Of a stretch of 64,000 nucleotides of DNA, positions 54,428-61,152 are shown in pieces. Position 1 is the first letter of the stretch. Each line of letters opens with the position of its first letter. A program made the translations under genes and the position numbers. Source of the stretch: Paraburkholderia agricolaris. GTDB lineage: Bacteria > Pseudomonadota > Gammaproteobacteria > Burkholderiales > Burkholderiaceae. The notes beneath the pieces were generated by a model. The model did not search any database and was not told the DNA's origin. It saw only the letters and a program-made list of their open reading frames with translations. The stretch lies in NCBI RefSeq assembly GCF_009455635.1, contig NZ_QPER01000001.1:3906001-3970000 (forward strand), read 5' to 3'.

Positions 54428-55999
54428 TTAGGAGCAGCGGCCGTAGGTGTCGTTGAACCTCACAATGTCGTCTTCACCGAGATAGGTGCCTGACTGGATT
54501 TCAATGATTTCGAGCGGTACCTTGCCGGGGTTTTCGAGCCGGTGACGGGTGCCGATAGGAATGTAGGTCGACTCGTTTTCGCTCAGCAGGAACTGCTCTT
54601 CGCCGCGCGTGACGAGCGCCGTACCGCGCACCACGACCCAGTGTTCGGCGCGGTGGTGATGCAGTTGCAGCGAAAGCTTCGCGCCTGGCGTGACGACGAT
54701 GCGCTTCACCTGGAAGCGTTCGCCATGGTCGATGGAGTCGTAGAAACCCCAAGGGCGCCGCACCTTGCGGTGCACATCGGCCTCGGGGGCGTGCTGCGCC
54801 TTGATGCGCGACACCAGGCCCTTGACGTCCTGCACGTGCGAACGATCGACCACCAGCACGGCGTCGGCCGTTTCGACCACCACCACATTGGTCGTGCCGA
54901 CACAGGCAACCAGCCGGCCCTCGGAATGCGCATAGCTCGACACCGCGCCTTCGAACGTCACGCGGCCGCGCCCGGCATTGCCGTTGGCGTCCTTCTCCAT
55001 TGCGGCCCAGACGGCATCCCACGAACCGAGGTCCGACCAGCCCGCATCGAGACGTACCACCACGCCGGAAAGATTCGCACCCGACGCTTGCATGTCTGTG
55101 CGGTGGGAAGCGGACGCCTCTTCCGCGATAGCTACGTCAGTGAGACGCTCCATCACCGCGTAGTCGATCGAGTCAGCGGGCGAGCTCAGGAAAGCTTCCG
55201 TCAGCGGACGGAAGTGCGCGCCTTCTGTACGGCCGTTCACGAAGGCCCGCTCGCAGGCCGCATGCATGTCGGGCTGCAAGCGTTTCAGCGTATCGAGCCA
55301 CACACCCGCCCGCACCACAAAGATCCCGGCGTTCCACCAGTACGTGCCCGCGGCAACGTATTGCGCGGCGATTTCCTCTGCCGGTTTTTCGACGAAGCCG
55401 TCGATCGCATAGCCACCATCAGACAATTGCGCGCCAATGCGGATATAGCCAAAACCCGTATCGGGACGCGTGGGCGGCACGCCCAGCGTGGCGATCGAGC
55501 CCCGTTCCGCGTAGCGCGCCGCACATTCCAGCGCGCCTTGCAGCGCGGGCACGTCCGCAATCGAATGGTCGGCCGGCATGACAATCAGAATCGCGTCGTC
55601 GCCGTCCGCACATGCGAGCGAGGCCGCGAGCGTCAACGCCGGCGCCGTATCGCGCCGCGCAGGCTCGACGATCAGACGCGCTGCCATGCCGTTTTCAAGA
55701 AGCTGCTCGGCGATCACAAAGCGGTGTTCTTCACCGCATACGACGATCGGCGACACGTCGACCTTCCAGCCGGCGGGAAAGCCGTTCATACGACGCGCGG
55801 TCGCCTGCAGCAGCGAGTCGGAGCCGACCACGTCGATCAGTTGCTTCGGATAGTTTTCGCGCGACACCGGCCACAGCCGCGTGCCCGAGCCCCCGGCAAG
55901 AATCACCGGGACGATGCGCACGCAATGCGCACCGGCGGCCCCGGCATGGGCGCTGTCCGGATTCGCCGACGCAGCGCTTTCAGCTCCCTTAGTCAACAT
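54428..55999 (-). CDS. manC: bifunctional mannose-1-phosphate guanylyltransferase / mannose-6-phosphate isomerase
   Basis: A 523-residue fused enzyme (BceA/ManC type). The N-terminal nucleotidyltransferase has VILAGGSGTRLWPVSRENYP and FVEKPAEE. The C-terminal type II isomerase cupin has RRPWGFYDSIDHGERFQVKR and LSLQLHHHRAEHWVVVRGTA. It makes GDP-mannose from mannose-6-phosphate for gmd and for mannosyltransferases. The ATG at 55999 is chosen because AAGGAA lies just upstream; one at 56038 is not supported. It opens the core operon. Confidence 0.96.
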   Translation of the reverse strand: MLTKGAESAASANPDSAHAGAAGAHCVRIVPVILAGGSGTRLWPVSRENYPKQLIDVVGSDSLLQATARRMNGFPAGWKVDVSPIVVCGEEHRFVIAEQLLENGMAARLIVEPARRDTAPALTLAASLACADGDDAILIVMPADHSIADVPALQGALECAARYAERGSIATLGVPPTRPDTGFGYIRIGAQLSDGGYAIDGFVEKPAEEIAAQYVAAGTYWWNAGIFVVRAGVWLDTLKRLQPDMHAACERAFVNGRTEGAHFRPLTEAFLSSPADSIDYAVMERLTDVAIAEEASASHRTDMQASGANLSGVVVRLDAGWSDLGSWDAVWAAMEKDANGNAGRGRVTFEGAVSSYAHSEGRLVACVGTTNVVVVETADAVLVVDRSHVQDVKGLVSRIKAQHAPEADVHRKVRRPWGFYDSIDHGERFQVKRIVVTPGAKLSLQLHHHRAEHWVVVRGTALVTRGEEQFLLSENESTYIPIGTRHRLENPGKVPLEIIEIQSGTYLGEDDIVRFNDTYGRCS

Positions 56000-56111
56000 A
56001 TTCGCATTCCTTATAATTCTGTAAAGCAGACGAAACATTTACCGAGACACTGCTTGACGGGCGCGCCTGGCCAGACGCTCAGCCGCGCCAGGCCAGCTTG
56101 CGTCGTGTGCG

Positions 56112-57092
56112 CTATCCGCCGACCATGCGGCGGCTTTGAATCCGGAATTCCGTAGGGGAAATTCTCATCCGCTTGCGGAAGACTTTCGCGAGGCGGTCAC
56201 CATTGCCCATACCGGTGCGCCGGGCGATCTTGTCTACCGGCAACTCCGACTCGGTCAGCAGACTGCAGGTCACCGCGAGGCGTTCATGCAACAGAAAACT
56301 GGAGGGCGTGATACCCATTTCCATCTTGAAGCGGCGCAGGAAGTTGCGCTCGCTCATCGCGGCAAACTGGGCCGCATCGGCAATCGAAATCGACTGCTGG
56401 CAATTTTCTTGCAGCCAGCGTGCGGCCGCGCGCACTTTGTCGCCGGGGCTCAAACCACCGTCTTCGCCAAGCAGCGGCGCCAGGTTCGAGCACGAGTCCG
56501 CGAGCAGGCGCTCGGCCACGGTGCGGGCGGTCGCGCCGCCGAGATCGCGCTTGATCATCGCGAGCGCGCTTCTCATCGATTCAAGGCGGTCGCCCGCATC
56601 GCCGTTCTCGGTCTGGCGCGGCATCGACTGCGGCTGATGAAAATCTCCAGCTTCCCGGCTGTCCGGCACGTAGGCCGCTTCCAGCAGCGCACGCCCTTCC
56701 GCGATCGGCCGGATCATGCCGGTGTTGCGGCGAACGCGCCGCAACCACGCGATCAGACGCTCGTCGCCGGCTGCGGCGAATGCACCTTTACCACCGGCGA
56801 CATACAGTGCGTCGAAGCCGCCGTAATGCCGCGCGTCGAGTCCGTCGGTCCAGACCCGCAGCGCCGATGACGAGGTCACCATGCCGCCGTCGGCCGACAG
56901 GAAGGAAACGTCATACAAGCCGCCGCCGGAACCGGACGATGCCAGTTCGTTCGCAGCCTGGAACACCTCGGCAACCACGCCCGCGCCCTGCAGCGAGCAG
57001 TCGTTGAACATCAGTATTGCGATGCGACGCGTACCCTTGTTCGGTGCGTGCACCCAGCGCAGCATTGCTGACTCGAGACTCGCGCAGGTCAT
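56112..57092 (-). CDS. GlxA-family (DJ-1/PfpI plus AraC) transcriptional regulator
   Basis: A 326-residue regulator. The N-terminal class I glutamine-amidotransferase-like domain begins near IAILMFNDCSLQGAGVVAEV and includes DALYVAGGKGAFAAAGDE, with no obvious catalytic Cys at the usual site. The C-terminal AraC domain has two helix-turn-helices (SIADAAQFAAMSERNFLRRF; PVDKIARRTGMGNGDRLAKV). The start at 57092 has GAGAGG upstream. It lies directly upstream of manC on the same strand and divergent from the glycoside hydrolase gene, so it may control either side of the polysaccharide locus. Confidence 0.88.
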   Translation of the reverse strand: MTCASLESAMLRWVHAPNKGTRRIAILMFNDCSLQGAGVVAEVFQAANELASSGSGGGLYDVSFLSADGGMVTSSSALRVWTDGLDARHYGGFDALYVAGGKGAFAAAGDERLIAWLRRVRRNTGMIRPIAEGRALLEAAYVPDSREAGDFHQPQSMPRQTENGDAGDRLESMRSALAMIKRDLGGATARTVAERLLADSCSNLAPLLGEDGGLSPGDKVRAAARWLQENCQQSISIADAAQFAAMSERNFLRRFKMEMGITPSSFLLHERLAVTCSLLTESELPVDKIARRTGMGNGDRLAKVFRKRMRISPTEFRIQSRRMVGG

Positions 57093-57911
57093 AGTCATCC
57101 TCTCACCAGAAAACGGATCTACTGGATCTACTTTTCAACCTTAAACGCACTCCGCAGAGCGATGCTCTGTGCAGTGCATCATAGTCATCCGCAATCAAGC
57201 ATTTAGCCGCCATGACCGAAACCGCAGACATGTTGGCGTTTAGATATGGTGGCCGCCCAGTGATTTTCGGAACAATCCCGCCACCACCTGTTTGGCAATG
57301 AATTAAATACCGATTCTGCATATGAATGTATTTACGACCTGCGAATCATAATGCTAATTGGCGCGAGTTTTTGTGCGTTGTCACACACATCATCGCTACT
57401 CGAAATGGTCGAGTTGCAATTTGATCCGCCTGCCATTCTGCAGATTTGAAGTGACTTCTTTCCGTCACGCCGCCAGAATGAGCGTAGCCGCCTTGCACAC
57501 ACCCGTCATTGCTCTTACCAGATGCCCGTAGGGCTTTCTTCTGACGATATTTTTGGTTGGCAGAGACATGTAAAACAGTGTCCAATATAAACAATTTTCC
57601 AGAGACAAAATTATTTAATTGGTTGTTATTGGATCCGGAGAATATAAACGGAACGATTAATGTTTCAAACGTGAAACACAGAAATAAGACAACTTTAGAC
57701 CGCCCGGCAATAGACGGGCCAATGGCGGAATCTGTCGGATGAGAGGCGGTACATTTCCGCCATCGAATTGCGGAAATGCTCTATGCGGTTTGCGCAACAG
57801 ATCGCGGCACGCGGTAGCCTTAGGCGGGTCTGGCCTGGTGAACTAGCCATCCGACGACGTTCCATCATAGGAACTCGCCGGAACAGGTACGTCGAATTAC
57901 ACGGGGAACAC
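57093..57911. promoter_or_regulatory. 819-nt AT-rich divergent regulatory region
   Basis: No convincing gene. The stretch 57540-57700 is far richer in A/T than the rest of the window and contains a palindrome GTTTCA-AACG-TGAAAC (57662-57677). It separates the GlxA-type regulator from the plus-strand hydrolase gene and probably carries promoters for both. AT-rich DNA of this type in a GC-rich genome often binds H-NS-like silencers; that is inference. Confidence 0.55.
57724..57777 (+). promoter_or_regulatory. leader with mutually exclusive hairpins
   Basis: A perfect 8-bp stem ATTTCCGC (57753-57760) / GCGGAAAT (57770-57777) has a 9-nt loop. Its left arm overlaps CCGCC (57757-57761), which can instead pair with GGCGG (57745-57749), and TTCCGCC (57755-57761) can pair with GGCGGAA (57724-57730). 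The element ends 134 nt before the hydrolase start codon. Competing stems suggest an RNA switch or a protein site; neither is shown. Confidence 0.45.
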
Positions 57912-60188
57912 ATGTCGAATGTACTCGAATATCAAGCGCTGAGACCACTCACCAGGGCCCGTGTCGCCCACGGGTTGGCGCTGCACATCGCTGCCTCTAC
58001 GGCGGCGTTTATCCTGCTGGGCGGCGTCGCCTCGGCGTGTCATGCGGCGGGGGCTTCAGCCGGGCCTGACAGCGCGAGCAACGCCGAACTTGTTGTCGAC
58101 GGTAGAAAGTGGGCACCCTGCGCGGCGGAATACGGTACTTGCCGATTCAGCGGCACGCGCGACGTGCTGTATGGCACCGTCGAACAGCATGTCATCAAGA
58201 CGTTCTCGAACAGCGCCGATTGCAATAACGGTGTGTTCGGCGATCCGGCACCCGGAGTGGAGAAGCGCTGCGCGGTTGCGCTCACGGCGGCGAAGGCAGT
58301 TGCAGCAGCCCCGGCAAACCAGAACGCCGCGCCGGACACGGGAGCCACGCTGCCTGCCGCATTGAAGGCGCCACCAGGACCAGGCTTGCGCTGCGCCGCG
58401 CCCCCCTCTCAAGCGCGCGCGGCGGCAAATGGCGATCTGCTGGAAGCGGATACGCCGAGCGACGGCACCCGTCTGTTTACAACCGGCAAACCCTTCGCAC
58501 TCGTCTTCACAACACGTCCGACGCAAAGCGACACGCTCAACTGGCAAATCCGTGACAGCTGGAATACTGTGCGCGCCAGCGGCCGCTTTCCTGTTGCAGC
58601 GGGCGCCACGCTATCGACCCTCAGTTGCGCGTCGAGCATGGCCGGCTATTTCGCCGTCTCGGCTTCGCTGGAACGCGCACACGGCCGGCTCGAATCGCGC
58701 GGTACACGTCCTGCGGGCATCGCCACTTTCGGCGTGCTGCCCGACACCGCCGCTGCATTGCCCGCAGTGCGCTTTCCCTATGAGGATCTGCATCGATTCG
58801 GCGGACAGGGCACGGCCTACCTTGCGCCCGGCCAGCACTGCTGCGACGGCGACGGCTACCGGCCGGTCTATACGGCGCTCGGCCTTTCGTGGGCAAACGA
58901 CAACCGCAACTGGTATACGGAGGAGCCGAAAAACGCGGGTACGTTCGATCCCGCGACCAAGCAGTTGCTCCCCTATTTCCGGCGCGGCGACATCATGCGC
59001 CTGATCCAGCTTGACGGCATTCCTCAGTGGGCCAGTCCGACCGGCAAAGAGACCCACAGCTACGCGCCGACTTCGCTCGCACAAATGAAGGACTACATGG
59101 CAAAAGTCGGCGCCGAATCCAATCGCACGCGGATCACCTACTTCCCCCAGCAACGCGACAACTACTATCAGGTGACATGGGAGCCGGACGCCGATGGCGG
59201 CCTGCCATGGCGCGACACCGACGCGAATTTCGTCGCAATGTATAAGGCCGTGTGGGAGGGCATTCATCAGACCGACCCTCACGCCGTGGTGATGGGTCTG
59301 ACGTATGCGTCGGTGCAGGCGAACGTCGAGTGGATGCGCCGTCTCGGTCCGCTCGGAATCGGCCGCTATATGGACGGCATGACCATTCACGGGTATTACG
59401 ATATCGGCACGACACCGTCGCATCCTCCCGAGCGTGTGGCCGATCCAGGCAATCGCGGCACCATGCAGGGCGCGCTGCCCGCCGCGATGCGGGCGCTGCG
59501 TCACGAGATGCATCAGTACCTGAAACCCGGCGCGCCGCTGTTCGTCACCGAGACCGGCATCAGTTACGACATCGGCCAGGCGTACGGCAAGAACTATCCG
59601 GATGCGAACGTGCTCTACGCGCAAGCCGCGGTGGTGGCGCGCACGCATCTCATTCTGCTGGGTGAAGGCGCGGATATGACCTATGTGTTCTATCTCGCCG
59701 ACATGCCGGATGCAGCGCCTGGCTACGGGATTTTCTTCGAGCTCGACCATCCGACCGGCGCCTACGGCCCCAGCCACATCAGCCCCAAACCCGCCGCGCT
59801 GGCGGTAGCGGCGATGACGCGGATTATCGACGGCACGGATACGCTCGGGCCGCTCAAGGGATTGCCGAAAGGAGTTTATGCCTACGCATTCCGCCGGCTC
59901 GGCGGCGGCAAGATCGTGACCGCACTGTGGACACACGACAACGACGCATGGAACGCTAAAACCGGTTTCAGCGCGAGTCAGAGTGCGGATTATCGTTTGC
60001 GGGTCGACGCGCCCGGCAGCTCGGGCGAAGTGACCGTACTCGACATGATGGGCAACGCTTCGAGCCTGCCGTACCGCGACGGCTTCGCGAGCCTCAAGCT
60101 GTCGCCGGCGCCCATCTACGTCGTCTCCGCCAATGCCGCCGTGTTCAAGGACGCGGTCAACACGCCGGAGGGTTATGTCGCCCGCTAG
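57912..60188 (+). CDS. exported clan-A glycoside hydrolase-like protein
   Basis: A 758-residue protein. I start it at ATG 57912 (GGGGAA upstream), placing a signal segment (LHIAASTAAFILLGGVASAC) near the N-terminus. A small Cys-containing domain follows (EYGTCRFSGTRDVLYG; CNNGVFGDPAPGVEKRCAV), of a type seen on secreted carbohydrate-active proteins. The catalytic TIM-barrel shows candidate acid/base Glu424 (VTWEPDADGG) and nucleophile Glu547 (FVTETGISYD), with a C-terminal beta-domain. It may trim or depolymerise the exopolysaccharide. I cannot name the GH family; GH39- or GH5-like barrels are nearest. Confidence 0.78.
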   Translation: MSNVLEYQALRPLTRARVAHGLALHIAASTAAFILLGGVASACHAAGASAGPDSASNAELVVDGRKWAPCAAEYGTCRFSGTRDVLYGTVEQHVIKTFSNSADCNNGVFGDPAPGVEKRCAVALTAAKAVAAAPANQNAAPDTGATLPAALKAPPGPGLRCAAPPSQARAAANGDLLEADTPSDGTRLFTTGKPFALVFTTRPTQSDTLNWQIRDSWNTVRASGRFPVAAGATLSTLSCASSMAGYFAVSASLERAHGRLESRGTRPAGIATFGVLPDTAAALPAVRFPYEDLHRFGGQGTAYLAPGQHCCDGDGYRPVYTALGLSWANDNRNWYTEEPKNAGTFDPATKQLLPYFRRGDIMRLIQLDGIPQWASPTGKETHSYAPTSLAQMKDYMAKVGAESNRTRITYFPQQRDNYYQVTWEPDADGGLPWRDTDANFVAMYKAVWEGIHQTDPHAVVMGLTYASVQANVEWMRRLGPLGIGRYMDGMTIHGYYDIGTTPSHPPERVADPGNRGTMQGALPAAMRALRHEMHQYLKPGAPLFVTETGISYDIGQAYGKNYPDANVLYAQAAVVARTHLILLGEGADMTYVFYLADMPDAAPGYGIFFELDHPTGAYGPSHISPKPAALAVAAMTRIIDGTDTLGPLKGLPKGVYAYAFRRLGGGKIVTALWTHDNDAWNAKTGFSASQSADYRLRVDAPGSSGEVTVLDMMGNASSLPYRDGFASLKLSPAPIYVVSANAAVFKDAVNTPEGYVAR

Positions 60189-60383
60189 CTGCACCTTACA
60201 AAGCGTGCATGTCACACGCTGCCGGCGCGGCGTGAGCGCCCCCGCGCGCGCTTCGATCAACACAGTTCGCTGTCGCCATGCACCGATACTTCGGCGTGTT
60301 GTGACAGTGCAGCCGCCTGTCGACACAAGTAGAATCCAGGCGAATGTTGGTTCGTACGCCTATCAACGCGTTGGAGCCAGGGG

Positions 60384-60533
60384 ATGAGCGGGCTCGCATG
60401 GACAATGCTGGTGCTGGCCGCGATGGCCGGGGCGTTTCTCTTCGCCACGATCGGCGCGGTTCTGCTCGCATTGCTGCTGGCCAGTGTCTCCAACCGTCTC
60501 ACCGAGGACGATGAGCATCGTCGCGATTACTAA
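60384..60533 (+). CDS. 49-residue single-pass membrane protein
   Basis: A short gene with a good site (GGAGCCAGGGG) directly before the ATG and a stop 20 nt before gmm. The peptide begins MSGLAWTMLVLAAMAGAFLF, continues as a single hydrophobic helix and ends in a charged tail (NRLTEDDEHRRDY). Composition and placement inside the plus-strand unit argue for a real gene. No family is recognised. It could be a small regulator of a membrane biosynthetic enzyme. Confidence 0.6.
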   Translation: MSGLAWTMLVLAAMAGAFLFATIGAVLLALLLASVSNRLTEDDEHRRDY

Positions 60534-60553
60534 CGCGCCCTTCAGGAGAAGAC

Positions 60554-61006
60554 ATGCTGACTGAGATCGACTTCCTCGACGTGGTGCGTCTGACGCCACT
60601 GGTCGCAATCGATCTGATCGTGCGCGATGCCGAGGCTCGCGTGTTGATCGGCCATCGGCGCAACCGCCCCGCGCGCGACACCTGGTTCGTTCCCGGCGGA
60701 CGCATTCATAAAGACGAAACACTCGACGCAGCATTCGCACGCATTGCCGACGCCGAACTGGGCATCGCCAGACTGGCACGCTCGACGGCACGCTTCGAAG
60801 GCGTTTTCGAGCACCATTACGAGGACAACTTCGCCGCAGAGCCCGGCGTGTCGACACACTACATCGTGCTCGCCTATGCGCTGCAACTCACCAGCACCGT
60901 TCCGGTCGGCCGGCTCGACCAGCACAGCGAATATCTTTGGCTTTCGCCTGCGGCGCTGCTCGCGCGCACCGACGTTCACGAGAACACCAAGGCTTATTTC
61001 CGCTAA
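60554..61006 (+). CDS. gmm: GDP-mannose mannosyl hydrolase (Nudix)
   Basis: A 150-residue Nudix protein (Gmm/WcaH type) that hydrolyses GDP-mannose or GDP-glucose to GDP and sugar. It shows DTWFVPGGRIHKDETLDAAF and an atypical Nudix box (GGRIHKDETLDAAFARIADA), as Gmm enzymes have, and the tail SEYLWLSPAALL. AGGAGA precedes the ATG. It fits a role in balancing GDP-mannose between mannose and fucose incorporation. Colanic acid loci carry the same enzyme. Confidence 0.93.
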   Translation: MLTEIDFLDVVRLTPLVAIDLIVRDAEARVLIGHRRNRPARDTWFVPGGRIHKDETLDAAFARIADAELGIARLARSTARFEGVFEHHYEDNFAAEPGVSTHYIVLAYALQLTSTVPVGRLDQHSEYLWLSPAALLARTDVHENTKAYFR

Positions 61007-61152
61007 CGGCAAGCTTACTGTCGACGCCGGCCGCCCTGTTACCGGGACATGCCGTTGCCCGAGGGCAAAAGTAATACCCACTGTGAGTTCGCCAACGTGG
61101 CGACTCACGCCGATACAGTATGATCGAGCTCACCATCAGAGTTCGAATCAAT

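Noticed and set aside
44652..55999. Cepacian (bce) cluster
   Set aside because: Shares manC, wcaJ, wza and wzc types, but the glucuronate-forming dehydrogenase and phosphatase are missing and fucose genes are present.
54542..56155. 537-codon plus-strand frame opposite manC
   Set aside because: Arg/His-rich shadow of a gene with unmistakable guanylyltransferase and cupin motifs.
57745..57752. ops element for RfaH
   Set aside because: GGCGGTAC differs from GGCGGTAG at a conserved base, and no JUMPstart context is seen; kept only as a remark in the leader finding.
58611..60326. 571-codon open frame on the minus strand opposite the glycoside hydrolase
   Set aside because: Mirror of a GC-rich gene; composition is Arg/His-rich without domains, and the plus-strand protein has clear catalytic motifs.
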